From: Anaerolineae bacterium
Lineage (GTDB): Bacteria > Chloroflexota > Anaerolineae > Anaerolineales > Villigracilaceae
Direction: 5' to 3'
Assembly (NCBI GenBank): GCA_017303735.1
Contig: JAFLCF010000263.1
Location: 1 to 5,526, forward strand
DNA: 5,526 nt
This document shows, one piece after another, positions 1-5,526 of the stretch (the stretch's first letter is position 1; every line of letters begins with the position of its first letter). The position numbers were made by a program, and so were the translations under genes. Below the pieces are notes generated by a model. It had not been told where the DNA came from. It was given only the letters and a program-made list of their open reading frames with translations, and did no database searches.

Positions 1-38
1 GGAGCCTCGTCATGATCAAGGAGTCGCGCAAGCAATAA
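1..38 (+). CDS. rplC: 50S ribosomal protein L3, C-terminal end (partial)
   Basis: Only the last 11 complete codons and a TAA stop (36-38) are in the window, reading SLVMIKESRKQ. The two bases before them (GG) fit a glycine codon, giving a GSLVMIKE-type ending like that of many bacterial L3 proteins. L3 is a primary 23S rRNA-binding protein needed for early 50S assembly and reaching towards the peptidyl-transferase centre. The call rests on this short tail plus its position directly before rplD, where rplC sits in nearly all bacterial S10 clusters. The gap to rplD is 29 bases. The body of the gene lies upstream of the window, so nothing can be said about its start or regulation. Confidence 0.85.
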   Translation, partial: SLVMIKESRKQ

Positions 39-67
39 CGCGCGCAGGAAATCGGAGCGAGATTACC

Positions 68-697
68 ATGAAAGTAGATGTTCTTGATATGAAGGGCAAA
101 AAGGTGCGCGAGATAGAACTTCCCGCGAATCTCTTTGAAGCCCCTGTAAATGTAGATCTGATGCACCAGGCTTACACTCGCCAGATGGCGAATGCGCGCC
201 TTGGTACACATGATACCAAAACCCGCGGCGAAGTTCGCGGCGGTGGTCGCAAACCCTGGAAGCAGAAGGGAACCGGCCGAGCCCGTCAGGGTTCGAGGCG
301 TGCGGCGCAGTGGGTCGGCGGTGGCCGTATCCATACCCCGCATCCTCGCAGCTATGAACTGCGGATGCCGAAGAAGATGCGTTTGGCTGCTCTTCGTTCT
401 GCTTTGTCCGTGAAGGCGTCTGAGGCTTCGATCATTATTGTTGATGAACTCAATATCGATGAACCCAAGACCAAACTGGTTGCGGAAGCGCTGGGAAATT
501 TGGTTGGCAGCTCCACCGTTTTGGTGTTGATGCCCGTCAAAGATAATAATTACGATCTGGTGATGCGCAGTGCAAACAACATCGAGAGCGCCAAAGTGCT
601 GCTCGCGAGCTACTTGAATGTACGCGACATCCTTAATTTCGATAAAGTTGTCTTGCCGGTCAAGACAATCGATGCGCTGGTTGCGCATCTTGGATAG
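68..697 (+). CDS. rplD: 50S ribosomal protein L4
   Basis: The 209-residue product has the usual length of bacterial L4 (about 200-210). L4 binds 23S rRNA early in assembly, and its long loop lines the narrow part of the exit tunnel. That loop is clear: TRGEVRGGGRKPWKQKGTGR at residues 52-71, then ARQGS and a WVGGG turn near 82-86. The tunnel-tip segment QKGTG (66-70), where macrolide-resistance changes map in other bacteria, looks intact. The globular domain follows, with SALSVKASE (about 112-120) and alternating hydrophobic strands and helices to the end. The ATG at 68 follows a purine-rich GGAGCGAG about 7 bases upstream. The segment SRRAAQWV stands where many species have SIRSPIWR or similar, a mild divergence. 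In Escherichia coli L4 also represses the S10 operon through its leader RNA; that region is outside this window and such control is unproven here. Confidence 0.98.
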   Translation: MKVDVLDMKGKKVREIELPANLFEAPVNVDLMHQAYTRQMANARLGTHDTKTRGEVRGGGRKPWKQKGTGRARQGSRRAAQWVGGGRIHTPHPRSYELRMPKKMRLAALRSALSVKASEASIIIVDELNIDEPKTKLVAEALGNLVGSSTVLVLMPVKDNNYDLVMRSANNIESAKVLLASYLNVRDILNFDKVVLPVKTIDALVAHLG

Positions 698-706
698 GAG
701 AGAGAC

Positions 707-1012
707 ATGGCTGAACTCTATAGTGTCCTCGTCCGCCCGCTGGTGACCGAAAAATCCAATGCCCAATCAAGCAAGCTGGGTCAATATGTGTTCGTTGTCC
801 GGAACGATGCAACTCGTACCGTGGTGAAGGATGCACTGGAAACCCTTTTTGAAGTCACCGTGGCGCGCGTGAATATTGTCAATGCCCCTGCAAAGCGTGG
901 ACGTCGCGGTCGATCGCGCCGTATGGTTGTACGCCGTCCCGCTTTCAAGAAGGCGATCGTTACCCTTGCCGAGGGCAGCAAACCCCTCGAGATCTTTGAA
1001 GGGGTGCAGTAA
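707..1012 (+). CDS. rplW: 50S ribosomal protein L23
   Basis: The 101-residue product is of typical length for bacterial L23, which sits at the exit of the peptide tunnel and is the docking point for trigger factor and signal recognition particle. The family's N-terminal motif RPLVTEKS is at residues 10-17; Glu15 aligns with E. coli Glu18, the trigger-factor contact. The helix and strand [20 protein letters not shown] follow at 33-52. The tunnel-facing loop at about 60-82 is strongly basic ([10 protein letters not shown] at 63-72). A strong AGGAGAGAG motif overlaps the rplD stop and lies a few bases before the ATG, 9 bases after rplD. The TAA stop shares one base with the rplB start (TAATG), so the two are probably translationally coupled. 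Confidence 0.98.
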   Translation: MAELYSVLVRPLVTEKSNAQSSKLGQYVFVVRNDATRTVVKDALETLFEVTVARVNIVNAPAKRGRRGRSRRMVVRRPAFKKAIVTLAEGSKPLEIFEGVQ

Positions 1013-1848
1013 TGGCTGTCAAGAAGTACAAACCAATAACCCCCGGCATGCGCGACATGACCGGTCATACCTTTGAGGAAATCACCAAGTCCACTCCGGA
1101 ACGCTCATTGCTTGTTATTAAGAAGCGCTCCGGTGGCCGCAATGCCTATGGACGCGTGACCGTTCGCCATCGTGGCGGTGGTGCCCGTCGCTACATCCGC
1201 ATGGTGGATTTCAAGCGCGAAAAATATGGCGTTCCTGCAAAGGTCGCGGCGATCGAATACGATCCCAACCGCACAGCTCGTCTTGCTCTTCTTAACTATG
1301 CAGACGGCGAAAAACGCTACATCGTCTCTCCCTTGGACCTGAAAGTTGGCGACACCGTCATGTCTGGTCCTACCGCTGAGATTCGTGTCGGTAACTCGTT
1401 ACCGATCAGCAATATCCCGGTCGGTACGCTCATTCATAACATTGAGATGAAGCCTGGCAAGGGCGGGCAGATGGTCCGTTCGGCTGGAGGCGCGGCACAA
1501 TTGCTTGCTAAAGAAGGCGATTTTGCCCAGATCCGTATGCCCTCTGGTGAAGTTCGTCTCATTCATCAAGTTTGTTACGCGACCATTGGACAGGTCGGAA
1601 ATCTCGACCACAGCAATGTCAAACTTGGTAAAGCCGGTCGCAAGCGCCACCTCGGTATTCGTCCGACGGTTCGCGGTACAGCTATGAGCCCCCGCGACCA
1701 TCCACATGGTGGTGGTGAAGGCCGCCAGCCGGTTGGTCTCCCCGGTCCTAAGAGTCCTTGGGGTAAGCCTACCCTGGGTAAGAAGACCCGCCTTAATAAG
1801 AAGACGGATCAGTACATTGTGCGTCGTCGCAGCAAGACGAACCGCTAA
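1012..1848 (+). CDS. rplB: 50S ribosomal protein L2
   Basis: The 278-residue product is full length (family about 273-280). L2 is a universal 23S rRNA-binding protein near the peptidyl-transferase centre, needed for subunit association. Conserved blocks run in order: [20 protein letters not shown] (41-60), the OB-fold region with VGDTVMSG (112-119), the SH3-like region [18 protein letters not shown] (136-153) and MPSGEVRLI (176-184). The signature [10 protein letters not shown] is at 229-238, followed by [13 protein letters not shown] (248-260) and a basic IVRRRSK tail. His230 corresponds to E. coli His229, studied for a role in peptide-bond formation. The start is the ATG that shares its A with the rplW stop, preceded by GAAGGGGTG. 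Nothing looks broken or unusual. Confidence 0.99.
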   Translation: MAVKKYKPITPGMRDMTGHTFEEITKSTPERSLLVIKKRSGGRNAYGRVTVRHRGGGARRYIRMVDFKREKYGVPAKVAAIEYDPNRTARLALLNYADGEKRYIVSPLDLKVGDTVMSGPTAEIRVGNSLPISNIPVGTLIHNIEMKPGKGGQMVRSAGGAAQLLAKEGDFAQIRMPSGEVRLIHQVCYATIGQVGNLDHSNVKLGKAGRKRHLGIRPTVRGTAMSPRDHPHGGGEGRQPVGLPGPKSPWGKPTLGKKTRLNKKTDQYIVRRRSKTNR

Positions 1849-1867
1849 GTAGATGAGGTAAGCAGAT

Positions 1868-2140
1868 ATGTCACGATCATTGAAAAAAGGCCCGTACATT
1901 GAGCCGAAACTGCTCAAGCGTATCGAAGCCATGAATCAGAAAAAAGAGAAGAAGGTGGTTCGCACCTGGAGCCGCGCTTCTGTGATCTTCCCACAAATGG
2001 TGGGTCACACGATCGCGGTTCACGACGGACGCCGCCATGTGCCGATCTACATTACGGAAAACATGGTCGGTCACCGATTGGGCGAATTCGCCCCGACACG
2101 CACATTCCGCGGACATCAAGCCGCAGAGAAGGCTGCGTAA
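1868..2140 (+). CDS. rpsS: 30S ribosomal protein S19
   Basis: The 90-residue product matches bacterial S19 throughout. S19 sits in the 30S head, pairs with S13 and approaches the A-site tRNA. Visible motifs are SRSLKKGP at 2-9, [20 protein letters not shown] at 29-48, [14 protein letters not shown] at 49-62, and [20 protein letters not shown] at 64-83. The last block is the family's strongest signature. A short AAEKAA tail ends the protein. The ATG follows a TGAGGT motif (1854-1859) at normal spacing, 19 bases after the rplB stop. The next gene, rplV, begins 10 bases after the stop. Confidence 0.99.
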   Translation: MSRSLKKGPYIEPKLLKRIEAMNQKKEKKVVRTWSRASVIFPQMVGHTIAVHDGRRHVPIYITENMVGHRLGEFAPTRTFRGHQAAEKAA

Positions 2141-2146
2141 GGAGAG
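2139..2146 (+). promoter_or_regulatory. Shine-Dalgarno site fixing the rplV start
   Basis: AAGGAGAG overlaps the rpsS stop codon and lies 4 bases before the ATG at 2151, somewhat close but strong. It decides the start: the same frame is open upstream to an ATG at 2037, but those 38 extra codons lie inside rpsS, have no L22 similarity and have no such motif. Confidence 0.8.
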
Positions 2147-2150
2147 AGCC

Positions 2151-2492
2151 ATGACGGATATTCAAGCACACGTTCGTTTTCTCCCGCAGTCTGCGCAAAA
2201 AGTTCGCGCCGTGATTGATACAGTGCGTGGCAAGAGCGCTATCGAAGCGCTGGAAATTCTCAAGTTTGTGAATAAGCGCGCTGCAGGACCCGTTTATAAG
2301 CTGGTCGCTTCCGCTGTAGCAAATGCAGAAGAGAACTTTGGCGTCAGCCGCGACGATTTGTTCGTTGCCAAGATCACTGCCGATGAGGCTCCCACACGCA
2401 AATGGCGACGCTTTGGTGCTCGTGGTCGCTTCAAGCCGCTTTTGCGCCGTAGTTCTCATATCACGGTTATTTTGCGCGAGCGCGGAGCATAA
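2151..2492 (+). CDS. rplV: 50S ribosomal protein L22
   Basis: From the ATG at 2151 the product is 113 residues, matching bacterial L22 (about 110-115). L22 binds several 23S rRNA domains, and its long beta-hairpin forms the tunnel constriction with L4. Family features are LPQSAQKVRAVIDTVRGKSA (11-30), the helix EALEILKFVNKRAAGPVYKL (32-51), ASAVANAEEN (53-62), and the hairpin from about 76 to 106 ending in GRFKPLLRRSSHITVIL. Two things differ from common sequences. The EGP motif before the tip is EAP (79-81). The tip reads RKWRRFGARGR (83-93), with Trp85 and Phe88 where E. coli has Arg84 and Pro87. A longer reading from 2037 is rejected because it overlaps rpsS. The gap to rpsC is 9 bases. 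Confidence 0.98.
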   Translation: MTDIQAHVRFLPQSAQKVRAVIDTVRGKSAIEALEILKFVNKRAAGPVYKLVASAVANAEENFGVSRDDLFVAKITADEAPTRKWRRFGARGRFKPLLRRSSHITVILRERGA

Positions 2493-2497
2493 GGAGA
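2491..2497 (+). promoter_or_regulatory. Shine-Dalgarno site of rpsC
   Basis: AAGGAGA overlaps the rplV TAA stop and sits 4 bases before the ATG at 2502. The overlap of ribosome-binding site and stop codon suggests that ribosomes finishing rplV help start rpsC. Confidence 0.7.
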
Positions 2498-2501
2498 TTA
2501 T

Positions 2502-3251
2502 ATGGGTAGAAAAGTACATCCCGTTGGTTTTCGTCTCGGAATCAACCAGCCTTGGGGCGGACGTTGGTTCGCTGAGGGAAGCACATATCGCCAGCAATTG
2601 CACCAGGATCTTGCCATTCGTGGTTTGTTGATGGGCAAGCTCTCCAAGGGCGGCGCTGCTGCCAATGAAAAAGTCCGCGATCTTCGCAAGGAACTTCCTG
2701 ATGCGATCCGCGACGGCAAGGCTGGCGTTTCCCACATTGATGTGGAACGCACTCCTGGCAAGATTCGCATTGCCATTCATACCGCCAAGCCTGGTATTTT
2801 GATCGGGCGCAAGGGTGAAGGCGTGAAGAAGATCCGCGCCGCACTTGAGGCATTGGTTGGTAAGAAGATCGAATTGGATATCAAAGAAATCTCCAATCCC
2901 GACCTGGATGCGAAACTGGTTGCTAAAAATATTGCCGATCAGCTCGAGCGCCGTATTGCGTATCGCCGTGCGATGAAACGTGCCATTCAGCAAGCCATGA
3001 AACAAGGCGCCGAAGGGATTAAGATCCTGGTTGGCGGCCGTCTTGGCGGCGCTGAAATGTCCCGTGATGTCTGGCTCCGCGAAGGACGCGTTCCTCTGCA
3101 GACCCTGCGCGCCAATCTGGATTTTGCCACTGACGAAGCGCTGACCACTTATGGTCAGATCGGCGTCAAGGTTTGGATCTATAAGGGCGAAGTCAAACCT
3201 GAAGTTGAAGAAAAAACCGAAGCGACGGAAGGCGTGTACGTCAGCGAGTAA
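2502..3251 (+). CDS. rpsC: 30S ribosomal protein S3
   Basis: The 249-residue product is S3, which binds the 30S head at the mRNA entry site with S4 and S5. The start [14 protein letters not shown] (1-14) is diagnostic. The type II KH domain carries [18 protein letters not shown] (95-112), with GRKG as its GxxG loop. Then come [20 protein letters not shown] (132-151), YRRAMKR (154-160), [10 protein letters not shown] (179-188), [11 protein letters not shown] (194-204) and [16 protein letters not shown] (215-230). Arg155, Arg156 and Lys159 align with E. coli Arg131, Arg132 and Lys135, which are linked to mRNA unwinding. Compared with E. coli there are 24 extra residues between IRGLL (39-43) and [11 protein letters not shown] (74-84). 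A short acidic tail rich in Glu and Lys ends the protein. AAGGAGA precedes the ATG. Confidence 0.99.
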   Translation: MGRKVHPVGFRLGINQPWGGRWFAEGSTYRQQLHQDLAIRGLLMGKLSKGGAAANEKVRDLRKELPDAIRDGKAGVSHIDVERTPGKIRIAIHTAKPGILIGRKGEGVKKIRAALEALVGKKIELDIKEISNPDLDAKLVAKNIADQLERRIAYRRAMKRAIQQAMKQGAEGIKILVGGRLGGAEMSRDVWLREGRVPLQTLRANLDFATDEALTTYGQIGVKVWIYKGEVKPEVEEKTEATEGVYVSE

Positions 3252-3270
3252 TCGCGACGTCGCTTTGAGA

Positions 3271-3276
3271 TGAGGT
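3271..3276 (+). promoter_or_regulatory. Shine-Dalgarno site of rplP
   Basis: TGAGGT ends 7 bases before the ATG at 3284, inside the 32-base rpsC-rplP gap. It supports the start at MLMPKR rather than at the second Met, in line with the common MLMPKR beginning of bacterial L16. Confidence 0.65.
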
Positions 3277-3283
3277 TATTGAT

Positions 3284-3703
3284 ATGTTGATGCCAAAACG
3301 TGTAAAGTGGCGCAAGCAGATGCGTGGTCGTATGCGAGGCAAGGCTCTCCGCGGTGCGGAAGTTGCCTTTGGCGAATTCGGTCTGCAGGCGTTGGAACCG
3401 GGCTGGGTAACCGCCCGACAAATCGAAGCGGCGCGCCGCTCGATCGTGCGTGAAATGAAGCGCCGCGGCAAGATCTGGATCCGCATTTTCCCGGCGAAAC
3501 CATTCACTCATAAACCACCCGAGACTCGCATGGGTTCCGGTAAGGGTAATGTTGAGTACTATGTGGCAGTTGTGAAACCCGGACGCATTATGTTCGAAGT
3601 TGCCGGTCTTTCCTCTGAGATCGCAATTGCGGCCTTGCATGCTGCCCAGTATAAATTCTCCATCAAGACCAAAGTTGTGGCTCGCCACACAGGAGGAGAA
3701 TAA
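3284..3703 (+). CDS. rplP: 50S ribosomal protein L16
   Basis: The 139-residue product is bacterial L16, which binds 23S rRNA near the A and P sites and the 5S particle and is added late in 50S assembly. Signatures are [20 protein letters not shown] (1-20), [20 protein letters not shown] (27-46), [20 protein letters not shown] (47-66), and [20 protein letters not shown] (80-99). Arg82 in ETRMG aligns with E. coli Arg81, hydroxylated by RoxA/YcfD in that species; whether it is modified here cannot be seen. The end has IKTKVV then a short HTGGE tail, and the codons for GGE double as the Shine-Dalgarno motif of rpmC. The gap to rpsC (32 bases) is the largest in the window. Confidence 0.99.
   Translation: MLMPKRVKWRKQMRGRMRGKALRGAEVAFGEFGLQALEPGWVTARQIEAARRSIVREMKRRGKIWIRIFPAKPFTHKPPETRMGSGKGNVEYYVAVVKPGRIMFEVAGLSSEIAIAALHAAQYKFSIKTKVVARHTGGE
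3691..3698 (+). promoter_or_regulatory. Strong Shine-Dalgarno site of rpmC inside rplP
   Basis: AGGAGGAG is a near-perfect anti-16S match lying 7 bases before the ATG at 3706, inside the last codons of rplP. It selects MKAMKP as the L29 start over the internal Met4. Confidence 0.8.
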
Positions 3704-3705
3704 TC

Positions 3706-3927
3706 ATGAAGGCTATGAAACCCGCAGACATTCGCAAACTGGCACCTGAAGAAATCCGTTCGAAGATTTCAGATGCACGCGATGAGTTGATGAAGCTGCG
3801 CTTCCAGCAGGTATCTGGACAGTTGACCGATGCCAGCCGTTTGAACGTGCTCCGCAAGGATATTGCCCGCATGGAAACCATTCTTGCTGAAGCGCTTAAG
3901 AATGCCGCAGTGGAAGGTGCAAAATGA
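3706..3927 (+). CDS. rpmC: 50S ribosomal protein L29
   Basis: The 73-residue product fits L29 (about 60-75), a small two-helix protein beside L23 at the tunnel exit. The first helix covers roughly 14-36 ([20 protein letters not shown]) and the second roughly 40-68 ([20 protein letters not shown]). The linking [14 protein letters not shown] and following RKDIARM blocks are the family's core. The gene starts only 2 bases after rplP behind a strong ribosome-binding site. Its TGA stop overlaps the rpsQ start as ATGA, a typical sign of translational coupling. Identity is supported by sequence and by the invariant position between rplP and rpsQ. Confidence 0.97.
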   Translation: MKAMKPADIRKLAPEEIRSKISDARDELMKLRFQQVSGQLTDASRLNVLRKDIARMETILAEALKNAAVEGAK

Positions 3928-4196
3928 ACAATCGTCGTCGCATGACTGGTGTAGTGACCAGTAACAAAATGACCAAAACCGTCGTGGTGGAGATCACCCG
4001 CAAGTATCGTCATCCCCTTTATAAGAAGGTGGTGTTCTCGAGCATGCGCGTGAAGGCACATGACGAGATCGGCTGCCAGATCGGTGATGAGGTTCGGATT
4101 GTTGAATCCCGCCCCTTATCCCGCGAGAAGCGCTGGGCGGTTGAGTCTGTCCTGAAGCGTGAAGTTCGCACCGCCGATCAGGGTGTAGGAGAGTAG
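3924..4196 (+). CDS. rpsQ: 30S ribosomal protein S17
   Basis: The 90-residue product is S17, an OB-fold protein that binds the 5' domain of 16S rRNA early in 30S assembly. Motifs are [20 protein letters not shown] (4-23), the segment [11 protein letters not shown] (27-37), [20 protein letters not shown] (44-63) and [10 protein letters not shown] (64-73). The ATG at 3924 overlaps the rpmC stop by 4 bases and follows GGAAGGTG (3912-3919). The internal Met7 would also leave the core intact but has less support. The terminal dozen residues ([10 protein letters not shown]) are a poorly conserved extension; their DNA includes the Shine-Dalgarno site of rplN. The gene ends the S10-operon half of the cluster. 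Confidence 0.98.
   Translation: MNNRRRMTGVVTSNKMTKTVVVEITRKYRHPLYKKVVFSSMRVKAHDEIGCQIGDEVRIVESRPLSREKRWAVESVLKREVRTADQGVGE
4187..4191 (+). promoter_or_regulatory. Shine-Dalgarno site of rplN within rpsQ
   Basis: AGGAG lies in the last codons of rpsQ, 8 bases before the ATG at 4200. Its place inside the previous gene leaves no room for a separate leader at the S10-spc junction. Confidence 0.75.
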
Positions 4197-4199
4197 GCC

Positions 4200-4571
4200 A
4201 TGATCCAGCAAGAATCCCGTTTGAAGGTGGCTGATAACACCGGCGCCCGCGAATTGCTTGTCATCCATGTCATGGGTGGTTCCAGGCGCAAGTATGGCTC
4301 GATCGGTGATGTGGTGGTGGCAACTGTCAAGGCTGCTGCTCCACAGGGCTCGGTGAAGAAAAGTGAAGTTGTGAAAGCCGTGATCGTACGCTGCACCAAG
4401 GAATGGCGCCGCGAAGACGGCTCATACATCCGCTTTGATGATAACGCTGCTGTTATCCTGGATGCAGACGGCGAAAACCCGAGGGGCACACGTATCTTTG
4501 GACCTGTGGCGCGCGAATTGCGCGATATGGGTTACATGAAGATCGTGTCGCTGGCCCCGGAAGTGTTGTAG
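4200..4571 (+). CDS. rplN: 50S ribosomal protein L14
   Basis: The 123-residue product matches L14 (usually 122), which sits on the 50S interface beside L19 and contacts 16S rRNA in an inter-subunit bridge; it is also the docking site of the silencing factor RsfS. Conserved blocks are [20 protein letters not shown] (1-20), [14 protein letters not shown] (35-48), [20 protein letters not shown] (57-76), [11 protein letters not shown] (77-87) and the C-terminal signature [14 protein letters not shown] (96-109). The gene begins 3 bases after rpsQ. In E. coli this is the first gene of the spc operon with its own promoter; no such spacer exists here. One small difference is KEWRRED in place of the common KKGVRRPD-like wording. 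Confidence 0.99.
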   Translation: MIQQESRLKVADNTGARELLVIHVMGGSRRKYGSIGDVVVATVKAAAPQGSVKKSEVVKAVIVRCTKEWRREDGSYIRFDDNAAVILDADGENPRGTRIFGPVARELRDMGYMKIVSLAPEVL

Positions 4572-4580
4572 GAGCTGAGA

Positions 4581-4913
4581 ATGAAAGTCAAGATTCGAAA
4601 AGGTGATACCGTCGAAGTGATCAGCGGCCGTCTTGAAGACAAAGGCAAGCGCGGTGAAGTCATCAACGTGATTTTGGAAGATCGCCGAGTCGTGGTGCAG
4701 GGTGTCAACATCCGCACCAAGCACCAGAAACAGGTGCAAACGCAAGGCAGAAAAAATATCAACCCGGGCCGTATTCAGTTCGAAGGTCCCGTGGATATTT
4801 CCAACGTGATGCTCGTGTGCCCGAAATGTGGAGAAGCCACGCGTGTTGCAGTTCAGCGCGACGAAGAAGGCGCTCATCGTGTTTGCAAAAATTGCAAAGC
4901 CACGATCGACTAG
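4581..4913 (+). CDS. rplX: 50S ribosomal protein L24, four-cysteine (zinc-ribbon) form
   Basis: The 110-residue product is L24, an assembly-initiating 23S rRNA-binding protein near the tunnel exit. A KOW/SH3-like domain occupies about residues 2-45: KVKIRKGDTVEVISGRLEDK, then GKRGEVINVILEDRRVVVQG and VNIRTKH. The second part contains EGPVDISNVMLVCPKCG (68-84). Cys80, Cys83, Cys102 and Cys105 form two CxxC pairs (CPKC and CKNC), the pattern of a zinc ribbon. Many bacterial L24 proteins, E. coli included, lack these cysteines, so this is the zinc-type form; metal binding is inferred. AGGAG overlapping the rplN stop precedes the ATG, 9 bases after rplN. The gap to rplE is 18 bases. Confidence 0.98.
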   Translation: MKVKIRKGDTVEVISGRLEDKGKRGEVINVILEDRRVVVQGVNIRTKHQKQVQTQGRKNINPGRIQFEGPVDISNVMLVCPKCGEATRVAVQRDEEGAHRVCKNCKATID

Positions 4914-4931
4914 GCCGAGAGCAGGTATAAC

Positions 4932-5483
4932 ATGAATAAAATGCAAGAACTTTATAACAAGGAAATAGCCCCGGCTCTGTTGAAGTCATTCGGTTTCAAG
5001 AATGTCATGCAGGTGCCGCGTCTCGAGAAGATCGTGCTCAATATCGGTCTGGGCGAGTCGATGGATAATCCTAAGGCGCTTGAAGCAGCCGTGGCTGATC
5101 TGACCCTGGTGACGGGGCAGAAGCCCGTGCAGACAAAAGCCCGCAAGAGCATCGCGAACTTTAAGTTGCGCGAGGGACGCGTGATCGGTACGAAAGTGAC
5201 CCTGCGCGGTCCCCGAATGTGGGCTTTCTTCGACCGTCTCGTGAACATTGCTTTGCCGCGTGTACGTGACTTCCGCGGAATTTCCCCCAATGCTTTTGAT
5301 GGACGCGGGAACTACACGCTGGGTCTTAAGGATCAGTTGGTTTTTCCTGAGATCGAGTACGACAAAATCGATAAACTGCGCGGAATGGAAGTTACTATTG
5401 TGACGACCGCTCAAAACGATGATGAAGCCCGCGCTTTGTTAAGACTGCTCGGAATGCCGTTTAGCGGCAAGAAGGAAGCGTAA
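4932..5483 (+). CDS. rplE: 50S ribosomal protein L5
   Basis: The 183-residue product fits bacterial L5 (about 178-187), which binds 5S rRNA in the central protuberance, touches P-site tRNA and bridges to S13. Motifs in order: [10 protein letters not shown] (7-16), [16 protein letters not shown] (28-43), [20 protein letters not shown] (61-80), [20 protein letters not shown] (81-100), [18 protein letters not shown] (101-118), [20 protein letters not shown] (121-140) and [20 protein letters not shown] (158-177). The start MNKMQELY is taken at 4932; Met4 at 4941 is possible, since the upstream motif (CAGGT, 4922-4926 region) is weaker than for the neighbours. In E. coli, S8 represses spc translation at the rplX-rplE junction; I could not recognise an equivalent RNA structure. 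Confidence 0.98.
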   Translation: MNKMQELYNKEIAPALLKSFGFKNVMQVPRLEKIVLNIGLGESMDNPKALEAAVADLTLVTGQKPVQTKARKSIANFKLREGRVIGTKVTLRGPRMWAFFDRLVNIALPRVRDFRGISPNAFDGRGNYTLGLKDQLVFPEIEYDKIDKLRGMEVTIVTTAQNDDEARALLRLLGMPFSGKKEA

Positions 5484-5486
5484 GGT

Positions 5487-5526
5487 ATGGCAAAGAAATG
5501 TATGCAATATCGTGAAATGCGCCGCC
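5487..5526 (+). CDS. rpsN: 30S ribosomal protein S14, N-terminal start (partial)
   Basis: Thirteen codons and one extra base are present, reading MAKKCMQYREMRR. This resembles the MAKKSM..RE..R opening of bacterial S14 and lies where rpsN follows rplE in most spc clusters. The ATG is 3 bases after the rplE stop; AAGGAAG in the last rplE codons and AAGG next to the ATG are both possible ribosome-binding motifs. S14 belongs to the 30S head near S3 and S10. The window ends before the region that separates the short zinc-binding form from the long cysteine-free form, so the type cannot be settled. Cys5 is unusual but is not one of the known zinc ligands. Confidence 0.85.
   Translation, partial: MAKKCMQYREMRR

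Noticed and set aside
39..67. The 29-base rplC-rplD gap as a possible promoter or regulatory leader.
   Set aside because: It is too short for a leader and shows only a purine-rich ribosome-binding region; no -10/-35 pair is visible.
1399..1932. A 177-codon minus-strand open frame opposite rplB and rpsS.
   Set aside because: It is fully antisense to conserved genes, with no family similarity seen.
2037..2150. An upstream extension of the rplV frame beginning at the ATG at 2037.
   Set aside because: It overlaps rpsS by about 100 bases, adds 38 residues unlike L22, and the strong ribosome-binding site lies before 2151.
2052..3005. A 317-codon open frame on the minus strand across rpsS, rplV and rpsC.
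   Set aside because: It is antisense to well-supported ribosomal protein genes, its translation resembles no family I recognise, and it has no sensible context. Long antisense frames are expected in codon-biased, highly expressed genes.
4510..4523. A GCGC-GAATT-GCGC short inverted repeat inside rplN.
   Set aside because: It is a four-base stem within a conserved coding region, with no U-tract after it, so it is not a terminator.
4882..4896. TTGCAA repeated with an AAA spacer near the end of rplX.
   Set aside because: It follows from the CKNCK codons of the zinc ribbon; there is no reason to read it as an operator.
4422..4946. A 174-codon minus-strand open frame opposite rplN and rplX, rich in His, Phe and Ala.
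   Set aside because: The composition is what the complement of Lys/Val/Glu-rich codons gives; no domain is seen.
4880..4960. A possible S8-binding RNA structure at the rplX-rplE junction, as in the E. coli spc operon.
   Set aside because: I could not find a convincing helix resembling the S8 site of 16S rRNA by eye; a covariance search of relatives would be needed.

Overview
This window is an internal slice of the bacterial S10–spc ribosomal protein gene cluster. Every gene lies on the + strand and they are packed almost end to end. In order they are rplC (last codons only), rplD, rplW, rplB, rpsS, rplV, rpsC, rplP, rpmC, rpsQ, rplN, rplX, rplE and rpsN (first 13 codons only). This is the classical order, with no foreign gene, mobile element, RNA gene or CRISPR array inserted. 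The longest gap is 32 bases, so no stretch over 300 bases lacks a gene.

Organism: certainly bacterial, because all proteins are bacterial-type (bL or uL/uS forms of bacterial length) with Shine-Dalgarno motifs before most starts. Base composition is moderate, somewhat over 50 percent GC by eye. The wording of several proteins (L4, L2, the Cys4 form of L24, the start of S14) reminds me of Chloroflexota, possibly Anaerolineae. That is recollection, not a search result, and the phylum is low to moderate confidence.

Layout: positions 1-4196 hold the S10-operon part (L3 to S17) and 4200-5526 the first part of the spc operon (L14 to S14). The two parts are only 3 bases apart, with the L14 Shine-Dalgarno motif inside the S17 gene, so they appear to be one transcription unit. 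There is a 1-base stop/start overlap (rplW/rplB, TAATG) and a 4-base overlap (rpmC/rpsQ, ATGA). Most other gaps are 2-19 bases, which points to translational coupling. I see no terminator or convincing internal promoter; the promoter must be upstream of the window.

Function: together the products build the polypeptide exit tunnel (L4, L22, L23, L24, L29), the peptidyl-transferase surroundings and central protuberance (L2, L16, L5), an inter-subunit contact (L14), and the 30S head and body (S3, S19, S14, S17).

I found no undescribed system. The points most worth a second look are a 24-residue insertion in the N-terminal part of S3, an intact four-cysteine zinc ribbon at the end of L24, and an unusual L22 hairpin tip with Trp, Phe and extra Arg.
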